Below are positions 15,962 to 25,383 of a DNA stretch of 64,000 nucleotides, piece by piece. The stretch is taken from positions 35,232 to 99,231 of the forward strand of contig JAZQTU010000012.1 in NCBI GenBank assembly GCA_045630965.1. The letters are read 5' to 3'. The DNA comes from HGM04593 sp045630965. GTDB lineage: Bacteria; Bacteroidota; Bacteroidia; Bacteroidales; Bacteroidaceae. How positions within the stretch are numbered: position 1 is the first letter of the stretch; each line of letters begins with the position of its first letter. The notes beneath the pieces are model-generated. The model did not search any database. It saw only the letters and a list, made by a program, of their open reading frames with translations, and was not told the DNA's origin. A program made the translations under genes and the position numbers.

Positions 15962-18577
15962 TTATCCTATAATTTCGAATACCTTGTCTATTGCGGCCTT
16001 TATACCGGCAGGGTTCTTACCGCCTGCCTGTGCAAAGTGTGCCTGACCGCCACCGCCACCCTGCATTTCGCGTGCAGCCTGGCCTACAATCTTGCCGGCG
16101 TTGATACCACGCTCAACGAGGTCGGCACTTACTGAAATTGTCAACTGTGGCTTGTCGTTGTATATGCTACCCAAAACAACGAGAAGGTTTTCGGGTTGCT
16201 CCTGACGTAACATGAAAGCGATATCCTTTACTGTTGCAGGTGCTGCTGGCAATATTGCGCTGATATAACGCATTCCGCCTTTCTCCTTGATGCTACCAAG
16301 CAATTCGTTCTTTGTCATCGTAGCCTTCTCCTTTGCATACTCTTCAATCTCCTTCTTCAATTCAGCATTCTCTACGATTGATTTTGCAATGGTAGCTTTG
16401 AGGTTAGGTACATTGTTGAACAGAGCATGAATCTCCTTCATCAATGTCTGCAACTTGTAGAAGTGGTTTTCGAGAGCCTCACCAGTGATTGCCTCGATAC
16501 GGCGTACACCGGCAGCAACAGAACTTTCGCTGGTAATCTTAACCATACCAATCTTTCCTGTAGATGATACGTGTGTACCACCGCAGAACTCAATAGAAGT
16601 ACCGAACTGGACTACGCGTACATGGTCGCCGTACTTCTCACCGAAGAGTGCTATAGCACCAAGCTTCTTCGCCTCCTCAATGGGGATATTGCGGTAGTCA
16701 GTGAGAGCAATGTCTTCGCGGATGCGTGCATTTACTATGCGCTCTACCTGCTCAATCTCCTCATCGGTAACCTTCTGGAAATGTGAGAAGTCGAAACGTA
16801 TACCCTCTGGTGTCACGAGTGAACCCTTCTGCTCAACGTGTGTACCAAGAACCTGGCGCAGAGCCTGGTCAATCAAGTGTGTACATGAGTGGTTTGCCGC
16901 ACATGCCGCACGTTTCTCCTTGTTTACCTCTGCAATGAATGTTGCCGCAGGGTTTGCAGGCAACTGCTTTGTTATGTGGATAGGAAGGTTGTTCTCCTTC
17001 TTTGTGTCGATAACCTCGATACGCTCATTACCACATACAAGGTAACCGCAGTCTCCTACCTGACCACCGCTTTCAGCGTAGAAAGGAGTATCCTTCAGAA
17101 CAATCTGGTAAAGAGTCTGGTTCTTCTGCTTTGTCTGGCGGTAACGGAGGATTGTTGTCTCATATTCTGTGTTGTCATATCCCACAAATGTGCAGTCGCC
17201 CTCGTTTACTGTTGTCCAGTCGCCGTTCTCTACAGCGGCAGCGTTACGTGCACGTGTCTTCTGCTTGAGCATCTCCTCGTCGAACTGCTCCATGTTTACA
17301 GTAAGACTATTCTCGCGAAGGATAAGCTGTGTCAAGTCAATTGGGAAACCGAATGTGTCATAGAGTGTGAATGCCTCAACACCGCTAATTTCGTTCTTGC
17401 CGTTCTCCTTTGTTGCTGCCATGATCTTGTCGAGCATGCCCATACCGGTTTCAAGAGTACGGAGGAAAGAATCCTCTTCCTCTTTCATCACCTTTGTGAT
17501 AAGCTCCTGCTGCTGTTTCAATTCAGGATAAGCATCGCCCATGTTCTCAATGAGAGTAGGTACAAGCTTGTACATGAATGCCTGCTTCTGACCAAGGAAT
17601 GTGTATCCGTAACGTACTGCACGGCGCAGGATGCGGCGGATAACATAACCGGCCTTGGCATTTGAAGGCAACTGACCGTCTGTTATTGAGAAAGATATTG
17701 TACGTATGTGGTCTGCAATCACGCGCATAGCAACGTCTGTCTGGCTATCCTCGCCGTACTTCTTGCCGGAAATCTCGCCGATAGCCTTGATTATAGGCTG
17801 GAATACGTCGGTGTCATAGTTTGACTGTTTGCCCTGCAATGCCATGCAAAGACGCTCGAAGCCCATACCGGTGTCGATAACCTTTGCTGGGAGCTCCTCG
17901 AGGTGACCGTCGGCCATGCGGTTGAACTGCATGAACACGAGGTTCCATATCTCGATAACCTGTGGGTGTGAGCCGTTTACAAGGTCACGACCGTTAATCT
18001 TTGCTCTCTCCTCGTCATCACGGAGGTCAATGTGTATCTCTGAACATGGACCGCATGGACCTGTATCGCCCATTTCCCAGAAGTTGTCCTTGTGGTTACC
18101 GTTGATGATGCGGTCTGCAGGGAGGTGCTTTTCCCAAATGGCAGCAGCCTCGTTGTCACGTGCAAGACCTTCGGCCTCGCAACCCTCGAATACAGTCGCG
18201 TACATACGGTTAGGGTCAAGTTTTACAACTTGTGTAAGGTATTCCCATGCCCAGTTGATGGCGTCTTCCTTGAAATAGTCACCGAAAGACCAGTTGCCGA
18301 GCATCTCGAACATTGTGTGGTGGTATGTATCGTGTCCAACCTCTTCAAGGTCGTTATGCTTACCGCTTACACGGAGACACTTCTGTGAGTCTGCAACACG
18401 CTTGCTTTTTGCAGGGCTGTTGCCAAGGATAATATCCTTGAACTGGTTCATACCGGCGTTGGTGAACATCAGTGTCGGGTCGTCTTTAACGACCATGGGA
18501 GCTGAAGGTACAATAAGGTGACCCTTCTGCTCAAAGAACTGTTTGAAAGATTCTCTGATTTCTTTAGATGTGAGCAT
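15962..18577 (-). CDS. alaS: Alanyl-tRNA synthetase
   Basis: AlaRS charges tRNA-Ala and edits mischarged Ser/Gly. It has 871 residues, the normal length. The class II catalytic core is at the N-terminus (TSKEIRESFKQFFEQKGH, then APMVVKDDPTLMFTNAGMNQF). The editing domain carries HSCTH near residue 565 and CGGTH near 670. The C-terminal DHHA1-like domain ends with a GGGGQAHFAQAGG loop. It is monocistronic between a shared terminator and its own promoter. Confidence 0.98.
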   Translation of the reverse strand: MLTSKEIRESFKQFFEQKGHLIVPSAPMVVKDDPTLMFTNAGMNQFKDIILGNSPAKSKRVADSQKCLRVSGKHNDLEEVGHDTYHHTMFEMLGNWSFGDYFKEDAINWAWEYLTQVVKLDPNRMYATVFEGCEAEGLARDNEAAAIWEKHLPADRIINGNHKDNFWEMGDTGPCGPCSEIHIDLRDDEERAKINGRDLVNGSHPQVIEIWNLVFMQFNRMADGHLEELPAKVIDTGMGFERLCMALQGKQSNYDTDVFQPIIKAIGEISGKKYGEDSQTDVAMRVIADHIRTISFSITDGQLPSNAKAGYVIRRILRRAVRYGYTFLGQKQAFMYKLVPTLIENMGDAYPELKQQQELITKVMKEEEDSFLRTLETGMGMLDKIMAATKENGKNEISGVEAFTLYDTFGFPIDLTQLILRENSLTVNMEQFDEEMLKQKTRARNAAAVENGDWTTVNEGDCTFVGYDNTEYETTILRYRQTKQKNQTLYQIVLKDTPFYAESGGQVGDCGYLVCGNERIEVIDTKKENNLPIHITKQLPANPAATFIAEVNKEKRAACAANHSCTHLIDQALRQVLGTHVEQKGSLVTPEGIRFDFSHFQKVTDEEIEQVERIVNARIREDIALTDYRNIPIEEAKKLGAIALFGEKYGDHVRVVQFGTSIEFCGGTHVSSTGKIGMVKITSESSVAAGVRRIEAITGEALENHFYKLQTLMKEIHALFNNVPNLKATIAKSIVENAELKKEIEEYAKEKATMTKNELLGSIKEKGGMRYISAILPAAPATVKDIAFMLRQEQPENLLVVLGSIYNDKPQLTISVSADLVERGINAGKIVGQAAREMQGGGGGQAHFAQAGGKNPAGIKAAIDKVFEIIG

Positions 18578-18616
18578 ATATTTATCGTTTTATTGTTTCC
18601 GATTCTTGTTATTGCC

Positions 18617-18638
18617 GGGTAATAGCTATAGTTTACCC
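18617..18638 (-). promoter_or_regulatory. Hairpin at the 5' end of the alaS leader
   Basis: GGGTAA and TTACCC pair around a 10-base loop immediately after the predicted alaS transcription start. No T-box-like sequence is seen. A role in stability or autoregulation is possible but unsupported. Confidence 0.3.
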
Positions 18639-18646
18639 AAACTTTG

Positions 18647-18654
18647 CAAAGTTA
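18647..18654 (-). promoter_or_regulatory. -7 promoter element of alaS
   Basis: TAACTTTG on the minus strand, a full TAnnTTTG match, about 70 bp upstream of the alaS ATG. The -33 element is not clear. Confidence 0.6.
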
Positions 18655-18683
18655 CAATATTTTATTAAATATTGTCGTTTGCA

Positions 18684-18714
18684 TTGCAGAAAATCTTATG
18701 TTTTATTATCTTCG
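18684..18714 (+). promoter_or_regulatory. Promoter of the M23 peptidase gene
   Basis: TTG at 18684-18686, a 20-bp gap and TATCTTCG at 18707-18714, 18 bp before the chosen ATG at 18733. The -7 octamer is the same TTCG variant seen before three other genes here. Confidence 0.55.
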
Positions 18715-18732
18715 CAAAGTAATTTTCAAGGA

Positions 18733-19707
18733 ATGAAAAAGGTCTATTACACATATAACCCCGAAACTAAAAGCTACGAACGCGTGTATACCTCCTTTGC
18801 GCAGAGAGTTTTTGCTGTTGTGCGCAAAGCGTTCATGTTCCTTATTTTCGGTGGTCTTGCATTCCTTGTTTTCTATCTTCTCATAGACAGGCCAACCGCT
18901 CAGGAGTTTGAGAACGAGAACTCACAGCTCCTTGCCCAGTACCGCATTATCTCTTCGCGCCTTGACCGTGCAATGACCGTGCTGCAGGATATACAACAGC
19001 GCGATGACAACCTCTACCGTGTCATGCTCAATGCCGACCCTGTGCCCGAAAAGGAACGTAATGCAGGGTATGCAGGAACGAACCGCTATGATGAACTTCT
19101 TGGAATGAACAATGCCGAACTCCTTGTGGAGACAACGCAGAAACTTGACCTGCTCGAAAAGCAGCTATATATGCAGATAAAATCCTTTGATGAGATTGTA
19201 TCCCTTGACAAGGATGCCGAAGAGCGCTTGCGACACATCCCGGCAATACAACCTATCTCAAACCGCGATTTGAAGAGAACAGCATCGGGCTACGGTTACC
19301 GAATAGACCCTGTGTACAAGGTGCGTAAGTTCCATAAGGGAATGGACTTCTCATGTGACAGACGCACTCCCGTGTATGCCACAGCCGACGGAGTGGTGGA
19401 AAATGCAAAATGGATGTCGGGTTACGGATATACGGTAGTTATTGACCATGGATACGGTTATAAGACACTGTATGGACACCTTCTTGACAAGAAATTCCTT
19501 GTAAAGAAAGGGCAGAAGGTGGTACGCGGTGAGCAGATAGCACTCAGTGGTAATTCGGGCAAGAGTACAGGTCCCCACCTGCATTACGAAGTCATTGTAA
19601 AGGGTAAACACGAGAACCCAATCAACTACTATTTCATGGACCTTGATGCCGACGGTTATGACCAGATGCTTCAGATGGCAGAGAACCACGGCAAAATATA
19701 CGATTGA
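18733..19707 (+). CDS. M23-family metallopeptidase (LytM-like), membrane anchored
   Basis: A 324-residue cell-wall endopeptidase or divisome-type factor. One membrane segment (about 33-52) is followed by a coiled-coil-prone stretch (about 58-165) and the M23 domain. The zinc ligands are complete: His201 and Asp205 (HKGMD), then His284 in HLH (282-284). It is therefore probably catalytic rather than an EnvC-type activator. I chose the ATG at 18733, which follows the promoter and starts MKKVYYTYNPETKSYERV, a start typical of Bacteroidales homologues. The MerR-type gene begins one base after its stop. Confidence 0.92.
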   Translation: MKKVYYTYNPETKSYERVYTSFAQRVFAVVRKAFMFLIFGGLAFLVFYLLIDRPTAQEFENENSQLLAQYRIISSRLDRAMTVLQDIQQRDDNLYRVMLNADPVPEKERNAGYAGTNRYDELLGMNNAELLVETTQKLDLLEKQLYMQIKSFDEIVSLDKDAEERLRHIPAIQPISNRDLKRTASGYGYRIDPVYKVRKFHKGMDFSCDRRTPVYATADGVVENAKWMSGYGYTVVIDHGYGYKTLYGHLLDKKFLVKKGQKVVRGEQIALSGNSGKSTGPHLHYEVIVKGKHENPINYYFMDLDADGYDQMLQMAENHGKIYD

Positions 19708-19708
19708 T

Positions 19709-20059
19709 ATGGCACTGAACACGAATAAGGATTTGAAGATGTACTACTCCATAAAGGAGGTCGCGGCGATGCTGTCGGTAACGGAGACTACTTTGCGCTA
19801 TTGGGAAACAGTCTTCCCTCAGGTAAAGCCCTATAAGGGAGCCAATGGAGTACGTCGTTATACTAAAGAGGATATAAAGACCCTGCGTACTGTCTATCAT
19901 CTTGTTAAGGAACGCGGTTTGACCCTCTCCGGTGCCAGGAAACAGTTTCGCTACGGAGGCCCAAAGGAGACAGCCGAGACCAACAGCGATGTCATTGACC
20001 GCCTGAAAGGAATAAAGGAAGAATTACTTGCATTGAAGGAGCAACTCGACGTTATATAA
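19709..20059 (+). CDS. MerR-family transcriptional regulator
   Basis: A 116-residue protein with an N-terminal MerR winged helix (MYYSIKEVAAMLSVTETTLRYWE, about 12-34, then RRYTKEDI). A short helical tail follows, with no Cys-rich effector domain. The short form is common in Bacteroidetes next to the M23 peptidase, and the two are here one base apart. The likely targets are unknown. A strong terminator follows directly. Confidence 0.88.
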   Translation: MALNTNKDLKMYYSIKEVAAMLSVTETTLRYWETVFPQVKPYKGANGVRRYTKEDIKTLRTVYHLVKERGLTLSGARKQFRYGGPKETAETNSDVIDRLKGIKEELLALKEQLDVI

Positions 20060-20104
20060 TAGAACAAACAAGCGCCCTACGGGGTGCTTGTTTGTTCTAT
20101 TATA
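20058..20104 (+). terminator. Intrinsic terminator, 16-bp stem
   Basis: AATAGAACAAACAAGC pairs perfectly with 20086-20101, with a further CCC/GGG pairing in the apical region. It starts in the MerR stop codon. Confidence 0.88.
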
Positions 20105-20158
20105 TATTCCTGTTCTTATTCAAAATTATAGTTGTAGAAATCATAAACATTTTCGCGG

Positions 20159-22390
20159 TTATCCTATTCTGGCGATAGTCTTTATGTTCTTGATTTTCTT
20201 CAAATTTTCGCAGATGTTCTTTACATCATCCACATCGTGTACATTTATCCAGAACGTTCCTTCGAAAATGCCGTTGTTGCTTTCAAGGTGCATTTTCTGA
20301 ATATTGGCGTTGAGTTGCTGCGAAATGATTGTGGTAATCTCATGCAGAACTCCCATGTCGTCTATACCTGAAATATGTATGGGGACAACAAAATAGAGTT
20401 GTTTGTGTGTCTCCCATTTTGCTGCAAGAATCCTGTCGCCGTGGCTACTCTTCAGTGTGTTGGCTACGGTGCAGTTGCGCTTGTGTATTATAATGTGCTT
20501 GTCCTCATCGTAGTACCCCAAAACATCATCGCCGGGGATGGGGTTACAGCAGTCTGCAATGATATAACTGCTCTTGAGACTCTCTTCGGTGAGGTTAATC
20601 GGTGTCTTGCGGTCAATAGCTTCGTGTATCTCCTTTGTGACCTCTTCTTTCTTCTTGTCGCGGTTGAACGAGAATATCGATGCAAAGCTTAGTTTTTTGT
20701 TGCCCAGCAATGCGTCCTTGTCATCGTTACCCGGTACAATTGTACCTTTACCAATTGCAATGAGCAACTCTTCACGGTCTTTCTTCTTGTGTAGTTTGCA
20801 CAGCTTTTCAATGTTGCTTGCGTGGTTGCCAAGTCCTTCCTTCTCAAGGAATGTGTTCAGTTTCTCTTCACCTTCGTTCTGCATCAGTCGTTGCTGTCTG
20901 CGCAGTGCGGCATGTATTTTTGTACGTGCCTTGGCTGTTGTGACAAACGAAAGCCAGCTTTCGTCAACCCTTGGTGCATTTGATGTCAAAATCTCTACCT
21001 GGTCACCGCTTTGCAACAGGTGATTGAGCGGGACAAGCTTGTGGTTTACCTTTGCACCAATGCAGTGGTTGCCAAGGAATGTATGTATGCTGTATGCGAG
21101 GTCAAGCGCAGTACAGTTCTGCGGCATTGTCTTTATATCGCCCTTTGGTGTAAATACGAAAATCTCTGTAGCGTACAGGTTGAGTTTTATGGTGTCAAGG
21201 AAGTCTAGGGCATTGGGCTGTGGGTCGTCAAGTATCTCTTTTATGGTGTGCAACCAGTTGTCGAGCTGTTCATCGTTTGAACTTTCGCCCTGGCTCTTGT
21301 ATTTCCAATGCGCGGCGATACCTTTCTCCGCCATCTCATTCATCTTCTCACTTCTTATCTGCACCTCTATCCACTCGCCATAGTTGCTCATGAATGTGGC
21401 GTGCAGTGCCTTGTAGCCGTTGGTTCTTGGCTTGTTCACCCAGTCGCGAAGGCGGTCGGGGTGTGCGTTGTAAAGTTTCGTGAGGGCAATGTATATGTTG
21501 AAGCACTCGTTGTTCTCATCGCGTCCTTCGCGTGGTTTGAATATGATACGTACAGCAAGAATGTCGTAAATGTCCTCAAAGGCAACATGCTTCTTCTGCA
21601 TCTTGTTCCAAATGGAGTAGGGCGATTTCACTCGTCCGATAATCTCATATTCGAGTCCCATGGCATCGAGTTGTTCGCGTATTGGCTGTGTAAATTCGTA
21701 GTACAGCTTGTCGCGCTCCAGCTGGGTCTTTTCAATCTTCTTCTCGATGCGTGAATACTCTTCGGGGTGCTCGTACTGGAAGCTTAGGTTTTCAAGTTCG
21801 GTCTTGATGCGGCTCAGTCCCAAACGGTATGCAATCGGTGCATATATATATAATGTCTCGCCGGCAATCTTGTACTGTTTGTTTACCTGCATAAATTTGA
21901 GCGTGCGCATGTTGTGCAGGCGGTCGGCAATCTTTATGAGGATCACACGTATATCCTCGCTCATCGTGAGCAACAGTTTCTTGAAGTTTTCGGCCTGTTC
22001 CGACGCATGCGCTCCGAACACGCCTCCTGCAATCTTTGTCAAGCCGTTGACAATTTCGGCAATCTTGTCGCCGAACAGGTTCCTGATATCCTCTACGGTA
22101 TAGTCAGTGTCCTCAACCACGTCGTGCAACAGTGCTGCACATATGGATGTCGAGCCAAGTCCAATCTCTTTGCATACGATACGTGCAACGGCAAGCGGGT
22201 GCATTATGTAGGGTTCACCACTGTGGCGTCTTACACCTTTATGTGCCTGACGTGCGAAGTTGAAAGCCTTGGTTATCAGTTCAACTTTCTTGCGGTGCTG
22301 CGATGCCAGATATATATCCAGCAACTCCTGAAAGGCGGCGTTTATGGCTGCCTCCTCTTCCATAATCCTTTTCTCTTCGTTGCTCTCCAT
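20159..22390 (-). CDS. Bifunctional (p)ppGpp synthetase/hydrolase
   Basis: A 743-residue Rel/SpoT enzyme controlling the stringent response. The HD hydrolase domain is intact (LLHDVVEDTD, His89-Asp90 and Glu93-Asp94). The synthetase domain follows (VRIIFKPREGRDEN, then NGYKALHATF and EVQIRSEKMNEMAEKGIAAHWKYK). A TGS domain (about 390-450) and a C-terminal ACT domain (about 665-743) complete the long form. Both activities should be present. It is the last gene of the operon starting with parA, with 6 bp between it and the lytic transglycosylase gene. Confidence 0.96.
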   Translation of the reverse strand: MESNEEKRIMEEEAAINAAFQELLDIYLASQHRKKVELITKAFNFARQAHKGVRRHSGEPYIMHPLAVARIVCKEIGLGSTSICAALLHDVVEDTDYTVEDIRNLFGDKIAEIVNGLTKIAGGVFGAHASEQAENFKKLLLTMSEDIRVILIKIADRLHNMRTLKFMQVNKQYKIAGETLYIYAPIAYRLGLSRIKTELENLSFQYEHPEEYSRIEKKIEKTQLERDKLYYEFTQPIREQLDAMGLEYEIIGRVKSPYSIWNKMQKKHVAFEDIYDILAVRIIFKPREGRDENNECFNIYIALTKLYNAHPDRLRDWVNKPRTNGYKALHATFMSNYGEWIEVQIRSEKMNEMAEKGIAAHWKYKSQGESSNDEQLDNWLHTIKEILDDPQPNALDFLDTIKLNLYATEIFVFTPKGDIKTMPQNCTALDLAYSIHTFLGNHCIGAKVNHKLVPLNHLLQSGDQVEILTSNAPRVDESWLSFVTTAKARTKIHAALRRQQRLMQNEGEEKLNTFLEKEGLGNHASNIEKLCKLHKKKDREELLIAIGKGTIVPGNDDKDALLGNKKLSFASIFSFNRDKKKEEVTKEIHEAIDRKTPINLTEESLKSSYIIADCCNPIPGDDVLGYYDEDKHIIIHKRNCTVANTLKSSHGDRILAAKWETHKQLYFVVPIHISGIDDMGVLHEITTIISQQLNANIQKMHLESNNGIFEGTFWINVHDVDDVKNICENLKKIKNIKTIARIG

Positions 22391-22396
22391 GACCGG

Positions 22397-23725
22397 TTAG
22401 TATATGTTGAGATATTTTCCTGCCCTGATATTGGTGTTTGTCATTCCGTTCCACTTCATAATCTGTTTTACGGTGACCCTGTATTTGAGTGCGATGCTGC
22501 CGAGTGTCTCACCACTCTTTATCTTGTGACGCTTGAGAGTGCCTCGTCCTCCGTCGTTTGCTTTTGCCTGTTTCAGCATCTCGGCAATGCTTTCTCTTGG
22601 GAAGAATTCCTTCTCCTTGTGTCTGTATATGCTGTCCTCGTTCGCAAGGAAGTCAGTGACAAGGTTGTTCGACAAACGCAATACATACGGTTCGTTCTCG
22701 CCGGGGATAATGTCCTTGATATATTGCGGGTTCAGCGCTCTAATCTCTTCAATATCAGCACCGCACACCTCTGTAATCTGTTTGAAATGGAGGTTCTTGG
22801 AAATATGCACGGTGTCTGTTGTTATTGTGGTCTTTGGCTCCAATGGTCTAATACCATGTTCCTTGTGATAGGTCATAATATAGTTCGCAGCAATGAACAT
22901 CGGCAGGTATCCACGTGTCTCGCGGGGAAGCCACCAGTATATGTCCCAGAAATCACTCTTTCCACCTGAACGTACAATAGCCTTCTTAACATTTCCCGGT
23001 CCACAGTTGTAAGCGGCAATGGCAAGTTCCCATTTTCCGAACAGTTTGTACAGGTCGGCAAGGTAGCGTACAGCAGCCTTCGTCGATTTTATCGGGTCGA
23101 AACGCTCGTCAATGTAATTATTCGACTTTAGTCCGTACAGTTTTGCAGTAGAGAACATGAACTGCCACAATCCCTTCGCGTTGACTCTTGAAACGGCCTT
23201 GGGGTTCAGTGCCGACTCGATTATAGGCAGGTATCTCAGTTCGTGTGGTATTCCTGCACGGTCAATTTCCTCCTCAATGATAGGCATGTAGAACTCAGAC
23301 ATTCCCAGCATATATGCCACCAGTGAACGGTTCTTTCCGGTATATGAGTCGATGCACGACCTTACTATCCTGTTATATGGCATTTTAACGATTGTTGGCA
23401 TGCTCTGCAGGCGCTCGGCATACAGCGTGTCCGATATTTTTATGTTTGCAGCGCTGTCAATCTCGCAGTTGAGTTTGCTCAACAGGTTACGTGCCTGCCA
23501 GCAGTTGAGCATGCTGTCGATCTCCTGCAGCATATAGTCGGGCATTTCGAATGTTATGCTGTCGTTTGATACAGCCATTATGCTGTCCGGTGCAGCAATG
23601 TTTTCAGTGCCGGCATTGTCGGGAGTGGTGGCGATGTTGGTCAATGAATCTATAGCAAATGTGCTGGCCATGCTGTTTGTGGCAAGCAAAATGTATATTG
23701 TCAGTGCTGTGATATATTTCTGCAT
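22397..23725 (-). CDS. Membrane-bound lytic murein transglycosylase (MltD-like) with LysM
   Basis: A 442-residue secreted enzyme that cleaves peptidoglycan glycan strands. A signal peptide (1 to about 20) precedes a low-complexity linker. The SLT domain lies at about 155-290, with catalytic Glu170 in YLPIIESALNP and GLWQFM at 185-190, and YNCGPGNV-type sequence further on. A single LysM lies at the C-terminus (HKIKSGETLGSIALKYRVTV). The fourth gene of the parA operon, a position conserved in Bacteroidales, linking chromosome segregation and cell-wall turnover by co-transcription. Confidence 0.93.
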   Translation of the reverse strand: MQKYITALTIYILLATNSMASTFAIDSLTNIATTPDNAGTENIAAPDSIMAVSNDSITFEMPDYMLQEIDSMLNCWQARNLLSKLNCEIDSAANIKISDTLYAERLQSMPTIVKMPYNRIVRSCIDSYTGKNRSLVAYMLGMSEFYMPIIEEEIDRAGIPHELRYLPIIESALNPKAVSRVNAKGLWQFMFSTAKLYGLKSNNYIDERFDPIKSTKAAVRYLADLYKLFGKWELAIAAYNCGPGNVKKAIVRSGGKSDFWDIYWWLPRETRGYLPMFIAANYIMTYHKEHGIRPLEPKTTITTDTVHISKNLHFKQITEVCGADIEEIRALNPQYIKDIIPGENEPYVLRLSNNLVTDFLANEDSIYRHKEKEFFPRESIAEMLKQAKANDGGRGTLKRHKIKSGETLGSIALKYRVTVKQIMKWNGMTNTNIRAGKYLNIY

Positions 23726-23746
23726 TTGTATTATATGTTCTGTTAA

Positions 23747-24481
23747 TCAAAATGTTATGTGACAGTTGAAACCGTAATATCCCTTGTCTCGCGAGTATTC
23801 GTTTCCCGGCATTACCTGTGGCTCGATTGAGAGGTTTATGTCATCGCTTATGTCAAAACTCGAAAGTGAAGCATCGACGTATGCATCGATTACTGAAAGT
23901 GCGTATACTCCAATAGTGGCGAATATACTCATGTCACGCCAACGGCGGTAACGGTCCTTTCTCTTCTTGAACACGGTCTTTAGGTACTCCTTGTTTGCCT
24001 CAAAGTTGTATCCCGGTCTAAAGAAGTCCTTGAACGAATCTGTGTTCGGGTCGCTGTCCATGATGTCAAGATATGCCTGACGGTAATCCTTGTACATCTG
24101 GCCGTTCCAGTTGTATGCATACATACACCCAACGAAACCGCCGTATACTATAGGCAGTTTCCAGTATTTGCGGTTATATATCTGTCCTCCGCCGGGTATT
24201 ATCAGTGCCAGCCATGTTGCGGTCTCCGTGTCGGGCTTCCAAATCTTCTTTGGTTCTATCTTTGTCGTTTTAGCGCTGTCGGGAATAATGATGTCACTGT
24301 CAGTGATGATATTGCGGTATACGCTGTCAGCAATGATGGCATCTCGCTTCAGGCTTGCATCAATAAGTGAATCGCCGGCAGTTTCCATCTCTGCTGTCAG
24401 CGATTGCGCCATAGCTCCTGTGCTGCAAATGAACAGTAACAAGGTTATGATTAATCCGTATGTCAATCGGATTTTCTGCAC
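23747..24481 (-). CDS. DUF5683-domain protein
   Basis: A 244-residue exported or membrane protein with a signal peptide (about 1-25). The DUF5683 region starts at about residue 88 (TATWLALIIPGGGQIYNRKYWKLPIV), with short hydrophobic segments typical of the family. The function is unknown. It lies 4 bp after parB and 21 bp before the lytic transglycosylase gene in the same operon. Confidence 0.85.
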   Translation of the reverse strand: MQKIRLTYGLIITLLLFICSTGAMAQSLTAEMETAGDSLIDASLKRDAIIADSVYRNIITDSDIIIPDSAKTTKIEPKKIWKPDTETATWLALIIPGGGQIYNRKYWKLPIVYGGFVGCMYAYNWNGQMYKDYRQAYLDIMDSDPNTDSFKDFFRPGYNFEANKEYLKTVFKKRKDRYRRWRDMSIFATIGVYALSVIDAYVDASLSSFDISDDINLSIEPQVMPGNEYSRDKGYYGFNCHITF

Positions 24482-24485
24482 CTGC

Positions 24486-25364
24486 TTATTGTTTTAGCTT
24501 GTCGAACAATGCTATTATACGTTCCAGTTCCTGCTCATCCTTGAACTTGATGCTGATTTTTCCGTTTCCTTTTGCCGAGCATGTCAGCTGTACCGGTGTC
24601 TGGAAAAACTGTGTCAGGTGTTTCTTGAGCTGGTGGTATGTGTCGTCCTGTTTCTTGTCGCTCTTTGTCTTTGCTTCCTGAGTGTTGTTCTGCTCCTTTA
24701 TCTTGCGTATGACCTCCTCGACTTCACGCACTGAATAACCGTTGCTTACAACCTCGTTGAAAACCTTTATCTGGTCGGCATGTGATTGCAAGGCGAGTAG
24801 CGCCTTTGCATGTCCCATGTCAATTACCTTCTCCTTGAGTGCAACCTGTATGTTTCCCGGCAGTTTAAGCAGACGCAGGAAGTTTGCGATGGTAGCACGT
24901 CCTTTGCCCACACGCTTGCTCAACTGCTCCTGTGAGAGGTCATACTGTTCAATCAACTGCTGGTAGGCCAATGCAATTTCAAGCGGGTTGAGATCCTCGC
25001 GCTGGATATTCTCAATAAGGGCCATCTCCATTGTATCCTTGTCGTTGGCATTGAGGATATACGCAGGGATAGAACTCTTGCCAGCCAGCTGTGATGCACG
25101 GAAACGTCTCTCTCCGGCAATAATCTGGTAGCTGTCGTCATCGTTCTTGCGCAGTGTAATAGGCTGTATGACACCAAGTTCCTTTATCGATTCGGCAAGT
25201 TCCTGCAGTGCCTCCTCGTTGAATTCGCGTCGTGGCTGGTTGGGGTTGGCGTGGATTTTATCAAGTTCAATCTCGCCTATAGAAGAAGATGCAGCAGGGC
25301 GTAACGCTTCTGTTGAAATCAAAGCGTCGAGTCCGCGTCCAAGTGTGAATTTTTGTTTTGCCAT
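24486..25364 (-). CDS. parB: Chromosome partitioning protein ParB
   Basis: A 292-residue CTP-dependent DNA clamp that loads at parS. The N-terminal domain has the CTP-binding motif GERRFRA near residue 85 and NPNQPRREF near 38. A helix-turn-helix follows (LSQEQLSKRVGKGRATIANFLRLL, about 145-170), and the C-terminal dimerisation domain is rich in charged residues. It follows parA by 19 bp. I found no canonical parS in the window. Confidence 0.97.
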   Translation of the reverse strand: MAKQKFTLGRGLDALISTEALRPAASSSIGEIELDKIHANPNQPRREFNEEALQELAESIKELGVIQPITLRKNDDDSYQIIAGERRFRASQLAGKSSIPAYILNANDKDTMEMALIENIQREDLNPLEIALAYQQLIEQYDLSQEQLSKRVGKGRATIANFLRLLKLPGNIQVALKEKVIDMGHAKALLALQSHADQIKVFNEVVSNGYSVREVEEVIRKIKEQNNTQEAKTKSDKKQDDTYHQLKKHLTQFFQTPVQLTCSAKGNGKISIKFKDEQELERIIALFDKLKQ

Positions 25365-25383
25365 TATATGGTAGTTTCAATAA

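Noticed and set aside
16889..17665. 258-codon plus-strand frame opposite alaS
   Set aside because: Antisense shadow; no start context, no domain and a Cys/Leu-rich low-quality translation.
21914..22969. 351-codon plus-strand frame opposite rel and the transglycosylase gene
   Set aside because: Covers the junction of two clear minus-strand genes, so it is a shadow despite its length.
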